A stretch of 35,931 nucleotides of DNA from Azolla pinnata. Lineage: Eukaryota; Streptophyta; Polypodiopsida; Salviniales; Salviniaceae. Under the pieces are notes generated by a model. The model saw only the letters and a list, made by a program, of their open reading frames with translations. It had not been told where the DNA came from and ran no database searches. A program made the translations under genes and the position numbers. The DNA is taken from assembly GCA_037176905.1 (NCBI GenBank), contig JBBBWG010030864.1:85304-121234 (forward strand). Reading direction: 5' to 3'. Positions 7,710 through 24,139 of the stretch are shown here, one piece after another. Every line of letters starts with the position of its first letter. Within the stretch, counting starts at the first letter, position 1.

Positions 7710-10472
7710 TCAGATGGATGTGGGTGGATGAGCCCGTGAAGCATAGATGTTGGAAAGCATCACAAACGCCGCAGCATTGTCCGGATCCAGCTCCAGTATG
7801 AAGTTCGCCATGCGCTCCGCATCACGGATGCAACCGTGGAGCCTACAAGCGCCGAGAATCACAGTGAGAATGACCTGATTAGGCTGAAACGGCATGCGGT
7901 GGATCAAGCATTCGGCCTCGCGCAGACATCCGAGCCGCCCGATCAGATCGACAATACAGACGCAGTGATCTGCATCGAGCACGACAGCATCGGAGACGGC
8001 GCCAGCTTGCGCCAAGCACTCCATGGCTTCTTCGACCAGACCCTCGTGGTTGCATGCATCGAGCAGAGCTGCGTACGTTACCTTGTTCGGCACGATACCG
8101 TGGTTCTGGAAGAGCCTCAGTGCATCCTGGCCTCTGCCGTGCTGGCCATACAACGCGATCATCGAAGTCCACGAAACCACATTAGGATCGATCAGCTGCT
8201 TGAACATCCATTCCGCCGCATACACATTTCCGCACCTCCCATACATGTTCATGAGGGCAGTCGCTATGCTCGCATCAACATCACAATCACCAGCATCAAC
8301 ATCAACACCACCACCAGCATCAACATCAACTCCACCACCACCATCATCAGCATCATCATCATCATCATCTTTGTTCCAGCCGGAGGCGACGAGATGAGAG
8401 TGAAGGCGTTCGCCATCCGAATGGCTCCAGCACGCTTCGAGCAGCGAGATGTAGGTCGCCGCGCTCGGCTTCATCCCTCTCTCCTCCATCTCGTCGAAGA
8501 GCTTCCGCATTCGCTCATACTCGCCTCGCTGCCCATGGACTGCGATCATCGACGCCCATAAGGGCTCCTTCCTTTCCGAAGCGCGAGCAAACATGACTCT
8601 GGCGTCTTCGAGGCTCCCACACTTCCCATACATATCGACGAGGGCACTCGCGACAGCACCTTCCGATTGCAGATCGAGATCCAGCGCGAGCATGTGGATC
8701 ACCCTTCCTGCCTCCGCAGCAGCCTCGATCGCGCATGCATCGAGCATGCTCGCAAACGTTACCGCGTTGGGCGGAACACCACGCGCTTGCATTCGGCCGA
8801 AAAGAGCGAGAGCATCACGGAGTCGGCCTCTCTGCGCCTCCACGCATATCATCGTCGTCCAAGACACTACGGTTCGTTCTCCTAGACTCTCAAACAGATC
8901 GAGCGCATCGTCGGGGCATGCGAGCTTGCCATACATGCTGATCAACGCGTTTCCGACGATGCCATTCCTTCCGTGCCCATCCTCGACTGCGAATGCATGC
9001 ATGCGCCTGCAGTCGGGAGCACCCATGCAGCTGCTACAAGCATCAAGGATGCATACAAAAGTCACTTGATTCGGCTCGATGCCTCGCTGCAACATCTCAA
9101 CGAAGAACCGAATCGCCTCCTGGAACCGCCCGCGCTCGCTACAGGCGCCGATCATCGAGGTCAGCGCGACCACATCCCACTCCGACAGCTTCGAATATGC
9201 CTTCCGTGCATCTCCTAACGCCCCGCACCTTCCATACATGTTGATCAGCGCAGTTCCGAGCTTCGGATCGGAGTCGTATCCGAGCTCCACTGCGCGAGAA
9301 TGCACCCTCTTCCCTCGCCTCAGGCACTCTGGCTCCGCGACGCATGCGTCGAGGATGCAGATAAACGTCGTCTTGTTCGGCGCAGATCCCTCCTGTGCGA
9401 GCCGATGGAAGCACCGGAACGCTCCCTCCGCTTCCCGGTTCGACGCATATGCGCAGATCATCGCGTTCCACAGAATCGCAGTCTTCGCCTTCATCTTATC
9501 GCACGCGGCTCGTGCATCGCCCAGGCTCCCGCATCTGCTGTACATGGATAGCAAGGCAACCCCGAGATTCGCATCTGCTTCGAAGCCGCTCTCGGCGATG
9601 CAGGCATGCATCAGGCGCCCGCCGTGGATCCCTGATCGAGCCGCGAACACATCGAGAATGCATACGAATGTGACCTTGTTGGGCTTTCCGCCCTCCTCCA
9701 GCATCTCGGCGAACAGATCCATGGCCTCTCCAAACATCTTCCTCTGCGCGTAGCACGAGACGAGAGCCGTCCACGGGACCTCGTTGCATGTGCGCATACC
9801 ATACAGCTTCTGCTTCGCCGCGTCGAAGCTACCACATTTGCCATACATGCTGATGAGGGAGGTTCCCAACGCCACATCCGTTTCCTGCTCGGATCCTCGG
9901 GCGACGGATGCGTGGATTCGCTTCCCTTGCTGCAGAAATCCACGGCGCCCGCACAGCAACACGATGGGGATGAAGCTGAACTTGTCTGCCAAGACGCACT
10001 GCTCCTGAAGCTGCGCAAGAACCTGCAAACATTCCGCCAGCGATCCCCTCGAGGCGTATGCGCGGATGAAGGAGTTCCACGCCGGCAGAGGATCGGGCGC
10101 TGCGCGATCGAACGCGGCCATGGCGTGATCTGATGCACCCGAAACGTTGTACAGCCGGACGAGAAGCCCGCACAGGAAGGCGTCCTTCTCGAGGCCATGC
10201 TTGACGAGATGATGGTGGGCCACCAGAGCCTCGGAGAAGGTGTGAGCGATGCGGAAGAGGTCTCCCCTCAGAAGAGCGGATCTAGTCCTTCGGTCCTCGT
10301 CCTCTTCTTCTTCTGCTGCTGCTGCTGCTTCGCCCTCCTCCTCTTCGTCTTCTTGGCGAAAGAATGGTGAAACCAGAGAGCTTCTTCTCGGGGATTCCCT
10401 GCCATAGCCGAGCCGCAGAGGATCAGCGATCCGTGAAGGATTCCTTGCTGCTCGGGCGAAGCAGCTTTGCAT
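7710..10472 (-). CDS. PLS-class pentatricopeptide repeat protein, ending inside the E region
   Basis: Single-exon gene of 920 codons. A stop codon (TAG) directly precedes the ATG in frame, so this is the first possible start. The N-terminus (MQSCFARAAR, then many Arg/Ser and few acids to about residue 40) looks like an organellar targeting peptide, followed by an acidic EDEEEEGE...EEEEDED run (41-60). From about residue 70 the protein is a continuous PLS PPR array: the ALIxMYGKCGS-type signature recurs six times plus one degenerate copy, alternating with VTFVCILDAC-type and WTxMI-type motifs. An Asp/Gly/Val insert (about 699-733) from a trinucleotide repeat interrupts the array. The last part (ILGACRLHG to LELDPDNAAAFVMLSNIYA) is an E1-like motif, and the protein then stops without E2 or DYW. 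Known relatives bind organelle RNA and act in C-to-U editing, splicing or stability. The RNA target is unknown. Confidence 0.93.
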   Translation of the reverse strand: MQSCFARAARNPSRIADPLRLGYGRESPRRSSLVSPFFRQEDEEEEGEAAAAAEEEEDEDRRTRSALLRGDLFRIAHTFSEALVAHHHLVKHGLEKDAFLCGLLVRLYNVSGASDHAMAAFDRAAPDPLPAWNSFIRAYASRGSLAECLQVLAQLQEQCVLADKFSFIPIVLLCGRRGFLQQGKRIHASVARGSEQETDVALGTSLISMYGKCGSFDAAKQKLYGMRTCNEVPWTALVSCYAQRKMFGEAMDLFAEMLEEGGKPNKVTFVCILDVFAARSGIHGGRLMHACIAESGFEADANLGVALLSMYSRCGSLGDARAACDKMKAKTAILWNAMICAYASNREAEGAFRCFHRLAQEGSAPNKTTFICILDACVAEPECLRRGKRVHSRAVELGYDSDPKLGTALINMYGRCGALGDARKAYSKLSEWDVVALTSMIGACSERGRFQEAIRFFVEMLQRGIEPNQVTFVCILDACSSCMGAPDCRRMHAFAVEDGHGRNGIVGNALISMYGKLACPDDALDLFESLGERTVVSWTTMICVEAQRGRLRDALALFGRMQARGVPPNAVTFASMLDACAIEAAAEAGRVIHMLALDLDLQSEGAVASALVDMYGKCGSLEDARVMFARASERKEPLWASMIAVHGQRGEYERMRKLFDEMEERGMKPSAATYISLLEACWSHSDGERLHSHLVASGWNKDDDDDDADDGGGGVDVDAGGGVDVDAGDCDVDASIATALMNMYGRCGNVYAAEWMFKQLIDPNVVSWTSMIALYGQHGRGQDALRLFQNHGIVPNKVTYAALLDACNHEGLVEEAMECLAQAGAVSDAVVLDADHCVCIVDLIGRLGCLREAECLIHRMPFQPNQVILTVILGACRLHGCIRDAERMANFILELDPDNAAAFVMLSNIYASRAHPPTSI

Positions 10473-10609
10473 CTACTCGGGAGAGGGAGGAGCCATGAGA
10501 GCTTCCGAAGCTGCGAGAGAATCAGAGATCCGAGAAGAAGAACAGGGGAGCTCTCAGGCCATGGCCGGATTCGAACGCATGACCTGTTTGTTGAGCACCA
10601 TAGATACCA
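10473..10609. other. 5' flank of the PPR gene
   Basis: Likely 5' leader and proximal promoter of the minus-strand PPR gene. No clear TATA box. It contains a GGATTCGAACGC segment that resembles a tRNA T-arm B-box, but no tRNA folds around it. Confidence 0.4.
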
Positions 10610-10905
10610 TGCATGGCATGGCATGGCATGACCACCTGCATGCATACCATGCATGACATGGCATGCGGGCACATGCACACAGGCATGCATACATACATAT
10701 ATGCACACATACATACATATCGGCATGCATACATACAGGCGTGCGTGCACACATACATACATACATACAGGCGTGCGTGCATGCATACATACATGCACAC
10801 ACATACATGCATAACAACCATCCATACATGAATACCGACATACAAACGTGCACACATGCATACATACACACACACATGCATACATGCATACCTACCTGCT
10901 TGCGA
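10610..10905. repeat. CATGGCATGG / (ACAT)n / (GCAT)n alternating purine-pyrimidine repeat
   Basis: About 300 bp of CATG, ACAT and CACA units, mostly alternating purine and pyrimidine. It sits in the upstream region of the PPR gene. It is open in several frames with Cys/Met/His-rich translations that have no family character. Confidence 0.85.
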
Positions 10906-16952
<6,047 letters not shown>

Positions 16953-17717
16953 GCAGATCAGAGATAGGAAGCCTACAATAGTTCCTATTTAAGCAGAATA
17001 AGGCATCTGCCATGATGATTGCCTTCATTTTCAACACATGATTTTCTCCTGTTCTTGCCATACTACTGTTTTGTTTGGCAGGTGCAAGCTTTGCATGCTT
17101 GCATGGTTGACTTGAAGGAAGTATTTTTGTTGTGTAATCCGAGCATTTGATTTTTGCACAATCTGATAATACTGATCACAATCAAAGTCGTTATATTCTA
17201 TTATTTTGGGTGCGCTTTTCTACTGCAATCAAAATATCTGATCGAGCACTTGCTCTTTGAAATTTGGTTACATGGACATGCGATACTTTATTTCGTGGGG
17301 TCTGTTATAAACATATGCATCTTCTCATTATGGAAGAGAAATGACTACTGTTGTGGCGGAAGAATATTGTGGTTTATTTCATCCTTATTGAGGAGGATAT
17401 CGAATCCTATTGTGCTCAGGTTGAAATATCTTTTCTTGTTAAGATATAGCTTCTTTTCAATATCTGTTATTTTCTCTTAAATCTGGAACGCAACCCTTGT
17501 TCAGAACATGATGAATGGTCTGCCATGTAGAGAGGAAGCAAATGCATCAGAAAAATTGGTCAAGTTTTGGCATATTTTCTGGTATTATGGAACACCCAAC
17601 TATATAGTGATGATCTGAACTCAACGACACTATGCTGAAAATCACTGAAAACAGCAGTAAATCCCACGATCTGATCTGGTTTTTGATCGTTTCATTGCAA
17701 TTTGACTGTAAGAATCA
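16953..17717. other. 3' region of spermidine synthase; no gene
   Basis: AT-rich sequence after the synthase stop. No gene is supported; part is likely 3' untranslated region. Confidence 0.5.
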
Positions 17718-18300
17718 GAACTGAAAAACACTTGGTTGATTTAATGTCTGTTTACTGGTCTGATCTGTATGAATCAAAAGCTGTGCTCTTAACCAGCATT
17801 AATGTATATAGAAGAAAATTGAATGAAATACTTAGTTGATCTAATGTCTGGTTACTGGTCTGATCTGTATGAATCAAAAGCTTTGGCTCTTTACCAGAAT
17901 TAATGTATATAGAGGAAGAAAGAAATCAAAGCAAACTTGAATGAAATACTTGGTTGATCTAATGTCTGTTTAGTGGTCTGATCTGTATGAATCAAAAGCT
18001 TGGCTCTTAACCAGAATTAATGTATATAGAGGAAGGAAGAAATCAAAGCAAACTTGAATGAAATACTTAGTTGATCTAATGTCTGTTTAGTGGTCTGATC
18101 TGTATGAATCAAAAGCTTGGCTCTTAACCAGAATTAATGTATATAGAGGAAGGAAGAAATCAAAGCAAACTTGAATGAAATACTTAGTTGATCTAATGTC
18201 TGTTTACTGGTCTGATCTGTATGAATCAAAAGCTTTGGCTCTTTACCAGAATTAATGTATATAGAGGAAGAAAGAAATCAAAGCAAAACTTGAATGCAAT
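17718..18300. repeat. 117-118 bp minisatellite, about five copies
   Basis: Full units start at 17821, 17939, 18056 and 18173. A shorter divergent unit starts at about 17718 and lacks the AAGAAATCAAAGC end. Units share TTGATCTAATGTCTG, GGTCTGATCTGTATGAATC and CCAGAATTAATGTATATAG. They differ mainly by TTTACTGG versus TTTAGTGG and by GCTTTGGCTCTTTACC versus GCTTGGCTCTTAACC. The variants form two families (units 2 and 5 share one form, units 3 and 4 the other), so the array grew by block duplication. It ends about 175 bp upstream of the bL20 ATG. Confidence 0.93.
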
Positions 18301-18426
18301 AGATGGATTGGATGTGGTTTTGTCAAGATTTGAACTTGTGATTGATTTGAAAAGAAGAAGAAGAAAGTGAAGGAAAAAAAGCAAGTGAAATATAACAGGG
18401 TTTTTAGGGCTTTCATCTTCTGTTTT

Positions 18427-18434
18427 TAGGGTTT
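18427..18434 (+). promoter_or_regulatory. Telobox in the bL20 promoter/leader
   Basis: TAGGGTTT about 43 bp upstream of the bL20 ATG, with a related TTTTTAGGGCTTT at about 18401-18413. Teloboxes near start sites are typical of plant ribosomal protein genes. Confidence 0.65.
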
Positions 18435-18476
18435 TCCTCCATCTCTGTTCTCGGCTTCTGCAACAGATTCGCGGCG

Positions 18477-19860
18477 ATGAACAAGGAGAGGATCCTCCAT
18501 CTCGCCAAGGGCTTCCGCGGGAGAGCCAAGAACTGCATCCGCATCGCCCGCCAGCGCGTCGAGAAAGCCCTGCAGTACGCGTACCGCGACCGGCGCAACA
18601 AGAAGCGCGACATGCGGGGCCTCTGGATCCAGCGCATCAACGCCGGTGCCAGGATCAATGATGTAAGTGAAAGAAGAAAAGGAGGAATTTCTCCCTTTTC
18701 GCCATAGCTCCCCCCCTGTTGCTCCTCTTGGAACTACCCAGACGCGGCGATGGTGATGATGGGTGGTTTTCGTTGTTTGCTCGATTGGGTTGTGGGCGAT
18801 GGTGGGCGATGATAGCTATGCATAGGAAGTGGTGACAACATTCTGTTCCTCGGACCATGGAAGAGGAACCCTCCCCCTTGCCCCATGGCTTTCCATGCGC
18901 TTCCATGCATGCTTCTGCTCTGTTGCTCCTCTTAGAACCACCCAGAGGCGATGGTGATGATGGATGTTTTTCGTGTTGCTCAAGTTTACGTGCTTCTGTC
19001 GTGGTGGCGATGGTGGGTGATGATGATAGCTATGCACAGGAGTTGTGTCAAAACACGCTGTTCCTCAGTCCATGGAATTTCAGTTGTTTTCAGTATCGGA
19101 GGAATGCTCATGAAGATGGTGATGATGATGACTAGTAATGCATCATTCTCCCTTTCATTGCCGAGTGCTTTTTAGGTTTCTTTCTTCTTCGTTTGCTCAC
19201 ACTGCAGTGACATATCGTAGGACCTTCGGGCATGCCGCGTGCTCTTCTTCCTTCCTATGCATTGTCTGTCAAAGCTAAGCTAGTTTGTTTCATGAGTTGT
19301 GCAATCTTGTTTCTTCGAGCTACGATGATGGTGATGGAGAAGAAGATGATTGAAGTGGTGATGGTGATTGATGATGAAGATGATTGTGGTGGTAATGAAG
19401 AAGAAGGTGGTGATGATGATGGTGATGGTGATGGTGATGGTGATGATGAAGATGATTGTGGTGGTAATGAAGAAGAAGGGGGTGATGGTGATGGTGATGG
19501 TGATGATGAAGATGATTGTGGTGGTAATGAAGAAGAAGGGGGTGATGGTGATGGTGATGGTGATGATAGTCATGAGCATCCTCCACATGTCTTACCTATT
19601 GGCTGGTCTTTTCTGCCTTTCACTGATTTCATTGTCAATTTCCTCTTGCATTGCAGATAAAGTATGGGGAGTTTATGCATGGGCTCAACATGGAGAACAT
19701 CCAGCTCAACCGCAAGGTTTTGTCCGAAATCGCAATGCATGAACCATATAGCTTCAAGGCATTGACGGATATTGCAAAGACTGTGTTTTTCCAGAAACTC
19801 GCAGCTCAAGCCAAGCCCAAACAACTCCCTATTCCGGCCAACACCTCCATGGGCCAATGA
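18477..19860 (+). CDS. Organellar ribosomal protein bL20 (nuclear gene, mitochondrial type)
   Basis: Two exons, 18477-18662 and 19657-19860, joined in phase 0 (AAT GAT | ATA AAG), giving 129 aa. It is a full-length bL20, a large-subunit protein that binds 23S-type rRNA early in assembly. The basic N-terminal helix region shows [20 protein letters not shown], then [20 protein letters not shown] and [19 protein letters not shown]. Its closest match in memory is the nuclear-encoded L20 of Arabidopsis (At1g16740), usually assigned to mitochondria. There is no cleavable presequence before the bacterial-like start MNKERI, as in that protein. The intron of 994 bp is filled with duplications. The first exon is GC-rich; the second is not. 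Confidence 0.93.
18716..19077. repeat. Imperfect direct duplication inside the bL20 intron
   Basis: Segment 18716-18862 and segment 18920-19077 share the same order of blocks: TGTTGCTCCTCTT, GAAC(T/C)ACCCAGA, GCGATGGTGATGATGG, GCGATGGTGGG(C/T)GATGAT, ATAGCTATGCA, and CTGTTCCTC then CCATGGAA. Small indels separate them. A separate local duplication produced this pair, followed by the GAT-rich array further right. Confidence 0.8.
19320..19572. repeat. GAT-rich tandem repeat of 72 + 60 + 60 bp in the bL20 intron
   Basis: Unit A is 19369-19440 (72 bp). Units B (19441-19500) and C (19501-19560) are identical over 60 bp. Each holds GATGATGAAGATGATTGTGG, then GTAATGAAGAAGAAGG and a (GGTGAT)n tail. 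All lengths are multiples of three, so one plus frame reads through the array as an acidic Asp/Glu/Gly repeat, but it lies within the intron of a well-supported gene. Confidence 0.92.
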
Positions 19861-21044
19861 TCTATCTGTGAGAAGTCTTGTTCCTTACTTAACAAATGAA
19901 GCAATCTGTGAAATGCTTCCCAAATGCTTCCCTCTCGATGCTGAACGGTCGAATCTCTTGGTGGTTTCATTTGATCTGAAACCTCTGGCTATATCATCAA
20001 CTGAATGTGAAGCTGGACATAGTGAAATCCAAAGATCCCACTATTTGGCATGGTTATGAATGAACTAGGTTTAGCTTCTGAACACAGCCAAACGTTTTTG
20101 TTCCTTTAAGCTTGATAGATGCTGCACATAATAAATTTATATGGCTGCTTGGAATTGCAAATCATCGGAAGTTCAGTTCTTTTCCGATGATTTTTGTATG
20201 TAAACATTGAAGCTTGGCTTGCTGAGCTATTTGGATTTATCTATTTTAAGCCGTGTTGTTGAGATGCATAATCAATGTGTTCATCAATTACACAATTCTG
20301 TCGGGTGTTCATGTATATGGATTGTAAATGAATAAGCAACTACTGTCAATACAAAAAGATATTGTTTGATCAGCGAGTGAGTGACCCGTTCTTTCTAGTT
20401 GAGAATGTCAGGAATGTGATCTGATGCCCTCCTTGTTATGGCTTGAACTCCAAAACTCATAATTCTGCTTAATGTGTATGTGCCATTCTGACGTTTAGGT
20501 ACTTCAAGTTTTTGTAGTCCGTCAAGGTATCATGCATATCAACAGTTTGTTTTCATAAAGGTATCAGGCTTATCAACAGGAGTGGTAGATGCGTGTCTTT
20601 CTGACACTTTTAGGTGAGTTTTTAGATGTATAACAGAGAACAGCAATTTTGTCTCGTGAGCTTTCATTAGTTTTCACTTCAGAGATCCAAGAACAGTGAT
20701 TGCTTTGTCAAGTACCATGTGTATATCTGTTAAGAATATGTTTACTCAATTCATTACGACACAGCTCTATCCTCATTTGGGTAAACAACAATATGAAATA
20801 AATTTGTTCTCTTGCTGAGTGGAAGTGAGAAAAGCCAGAGCTGATCCAATCAAAATGCTCTTTGAATACCTTAAATTTTCCCATAATAAAAGTAGACACG
20901 TAGATGTATTATATATTTTTTGATGTATATGAGCCCACAACTACATACTTTGTTACAATTCGTGGGAAATACAAAGTTTTATTCGTTTGATACCGGCTGA
21001 TGTTGTACAAAAGTTGTGAAGTTCATGGGTGTAGCACAACAGCT
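19861..21044. other. Intergenic region between convergent bL20 and Rossmann genes
   Basis: The 3' regions of both genes meet here. No gene is supported. Two copies of an AAGGTATCA-GC-TATCAACAG element lie near 20524-20580. Sequence is AT-rich, as expected for plant 3' flanks. Confidence 0.6.
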
Positions 21045-23480
21045 TTAACTTGATCGGATTGTTGAAGCAAGTTGTTTGATTTGCTCAATCGTTTGGATGC
21101 CAAAGACATCATCGTCTAATACAGCTTTGATGGCCGCATATGCAACATCATCCACACTCACGGGAGGTGCAATGAAGAGATCAGATCCTGGTAATGAGCT
21201 CAAAGGCCGTGTCAAGGACTTCGTTGCATCTAAGAGTTTATCCAATGGCTCCCCAACCAGCTCTAGCGGTATATCGATACCATTCACTTTCCTCTTCCCA
21301 TAGATGAAACCTGGCCGCAATATCGTACCTGCATCAATGGTTTACCGTGCAAGCTTTTTAGCTCCACCTTCATGGAACATGTATTCAATCCTTAAAAAAA
21401 GATACAATGCTTCATCTAGAAGATTACCTGTGTTTGCAAATTTGGATAAGATTTCATCTTCTGCTTTCTTCTTCCCAATGAAATACCCAATGTTCTTGAA
21501 GATATCAGGGATGTTGTAATCATGGACTGACACATATATGAATTTTCGAACACCTACATTGCATATCAATGATTAGTTACCATGGCTTGAATGAATGTTC
21601 AAGCCCCACATTTTTCACAATGACAATACATTAACACAACAAACTTGTGAAGAGCATGACCATGTTGGGCATAAAGCTGTACACGATTAAAAATAAGCAT
21701 AATACTGGAAAGGAACTACTAACCTGCTTCCCTTGCAGCGTTTACTGCCACTAAATTTGCATCACCATTGATTTTCTCCATCTGCTCATTGTTTCCAAAA
21801 CCGCCGATGGTCGACACAACCGCGGTTACACCGTTCAAGAGACCATCCCAGTCAGCATTGAAAACATCACCTGTTTAAAAGGTGAAGATCTAAAGGTTAA
21901 TCTTTTTCAACTCATATATGGATACAGCTTCATGAAATGAAGAATCATGCATTTGACCAAGGTAGGTCAGTTCAAAAGCAAGAAAATACAAAAAAATAAG
22001 TGCTCTCTCAACTCAGATATGCAAACCAAGTGAGAAAAAATGAATCGAAGAAAAGAAAACAATTTAAACCCGAGAAAAAACAAGTTTCTTTGCAACTCAG
22101 TGGTGAGCAACATATGAAGTGAGATTATGAATTTGATCAAACCAATTTAGTTTCCGAGGCAAGTATTAATAGCCTACTTTCTTGACAGCTATTACCTGCA
22201 ACCCATATAACTTGTTCTGTCCATGAATCACCAGACGGACGTCCGGACCTGTGATTTTTGATAAGTCTTTTCAGTTGGCACCTAGCAGCTTCTAGAACCC
22301 TGGAGAATTTCAAAAGAGAAAGAGGGATGGAGCAGTTGCAGACGTACCTGCTTAGTGAAACCACATCAATACCTTGATTGATTGCAGCCTTGCAAATAGC
22401 AGAGCCCACAAACCCACTGCCACCTAAGACCAATATCTGTAGCAATCTCAAAACAAAAAAGATGCGGTTTTCCATATTAACAGCTGCATCCCAAAAAAGA
22501 TGAAAATTTTGTGAGTTTTAGCGTTAAGTATTTTTCCTATAGGTATATTCAGCGATGTAATTTCCTCGATGACCCAATCATTCAGCCTATTGATGCTGAC
22601 CTGCTCAACTCACACATGTTTCCCTCTTCGTAATTCAAATCATTGATGAGGATTTCCATCGAAGATTTTTTTTCTCATTCATCTACCATTATTGGACAAG
22701 AAGACCAGGTTCAAAAGCCGTAAAACATGTTTCGTGATTCCGCAGATTTCGGCTATGATAGAAGGGGAAGATACCAGGTTATGACCATGGTTGTATGTCT
22801 TTGTGAATATACTCATGCATTGTGTGCGTATGATCATGAATACGCGTGTAAGCTGATGCAGATGCAACAAGTGCATCTGTATGCATGAATGTACAGATGC
22901 ATATACGTCTTCACCCACTAGTGGGCGTATTTACAATTACATATATCAGCACATACAAGTCCACTGCGCATCGACAGATTGCGAATATACACGGATGTAG
23001 ATGAGAGCTTCACCTTTCTGGATTGTACTTGTGCAATCACATCGATCGGATCTGCAGCATACTCGGAGCCGTTCACACCGGCGGCGGAGTACGCAGCACA
23101 GACAGATTCCCTGCAAATCCTGTGCCGCATTTCGCGCAGGAGCCACAGGGCCAGGAACATTCATGAACCAAGATGGGACCCGGAAGAGCAAAACCCTACA
23201 AGGGAACCCTTCCATACGCAACACGCACACGCACACGCACACGCACACGCACACGGACATGCTGGGCGAGCAGCACCAAAACAGGCAGGATTTCCAGAAG
23301 CGAAACCCGAGCGGATCTGGAGACATACCGACGAGAGCCCGAGGATCGGAGCTGGGCGGTGAATCGCGGGAGGGCGAGGAACGAATGGCGGCGACCATGG
23401 AGAGGAGATGCAGGGGAGCGCTGGAGATGAGAGCCGCCGGCGGAGGTCGTGGGAGGGAGAGTCAGAGCAGGAGCCGCCAT
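21045..23480 (-). CDS. NAD(P)-binding Rossmann-fold (atypical short-chain dehydrogenase) protein, At1g32220-like
   Basis: Seven exons on the minus strand: 23480-23329, 23110-23014, 22436-22348, 22248-22196, 21870-21724, 21553-21428 and 21328-21045. All have GT/AG borders and matching phases, giving 315 aa. The start peptide (MAAPALTLPPTTSAGG..., rich in Ser/Thr/Arg) looks like a plastid transit peptide. The core begins ILVLGGSGFVGSAICKAA, a nucleotide-binding GGxGxxG motif at 88-94, and continues with SRSGRPSGDSW, DVFNADWDGLL and VSTIGGFGNNEQM. A YFIGK (203-207) fits the YxxxK position of this superfamily, and LRPGFIYGKRKVNGI and FGIQTIEQIK close the protein. These blocks match the plant At1g32220 family, reported from plastoglobules; the substrate is unknown. 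No in-frame ATG-preferred alternative is better, because the frame upstream translates telomere-like repeats. Confidence 0.93.
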
Positions 23481-23539
23481 GGCCGAGGAAGGGAGCTCGT
23501 CTCGTGCAGGTTCGAGGGAGATGGCCGACGAGGCAGGGG

Positions 23540-23582
23540 GTTTTAGGGTTAGGGTTAGGGTTAGGGTTAGGGTTAGGGTTTG
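23540..23582 (-). repeat. TTAGGG-type array just upstream of the Rossmann gene ATG
   Basis: About six tandem TTAGGG hexamers on the plus strand, flanked by TTTTAGGG and GGTTTGGGG. Read in the direction of the minus-strand gene, it is (CCCTAA)n, 60-100 bp upstream of the ATG, and includes AAACCCTAA telobox forms. It may act as a clustered telobox in the promoter or leader. Confidence 0.85.
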
Positions 23583-23749
23583 GGGACAAGGAACAGGGGA
23601 AGAATACTCTGTTTCTTGCTGATCTTCTCTCTGTGCTCCTTCTTTTTTACATATACATTTTGGAAAGCTCAGTTTTTTTGGCTGGTTCATTTTTAGCAGG
23701 TTTTGTTCACACAAGTGTCTGTCTGAAACACAAGCAAACACAGTTTTGT

Positions 23750-24102
23750 CATGGATTCATGATGATGAATGATGATGATGGTGATGGTGGTGTGATGATG
23801 ATGATGATGATGATGGTGTGATGATGATGGTGGTGGTGGTGGTGGTGATGGTTATGGTGATGGTGATGNNNNNNNNNNNNNNNNNNNNNNNNNNNNNNNN
23901 NNNNNNNNNNNNNNNNNNNNNNNNNNNNNNNNNNNNNNNNNNNNNNNNNNNNNNNNNNNNNNNNNNNNATGGTGATGGTGATGCTCTTCGAAACTTGCTT
24001 GCATCTGATTCCTAGCAGCAGAATTCTCAGACCTGCTGATGGTGGTTCCTGAGGCTCAATACACAGCTTGTTTGTCGTACGAATCGATCGATTGTTCATG
24101 GA

Positions 24103-24139
<37 letters not shown>

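Noticed and set aside
10560..10640. tRNA-like B-box (GGTTCGAATCC-like GCGTTCGAATCC) on the minus strand
   Set aside because: The T-stem does not pair (three of five positions mismatch) and no anticodon arm or acceptor stem can be formed.
17718..18300. CRISPR array
   Set aside because: The 117-118 bp units are contiguous with no unique spacers, and this is a plant nuclear genome.
19232..19660. 142-codon acidic-repeat protein
   Set aside because: It lies within the intron of a well-supported bL20 gene and stays open only because all repeat units are multiples of three.
23161..23741. Alternative N-terminal frames of the Rossmann gene reading through TTAGGG and (CACACG)n repeats
   Set aside because: Only the frame from 23480 with the splice at 23329 joins in phase to the conserved exons; the others translate repeats.
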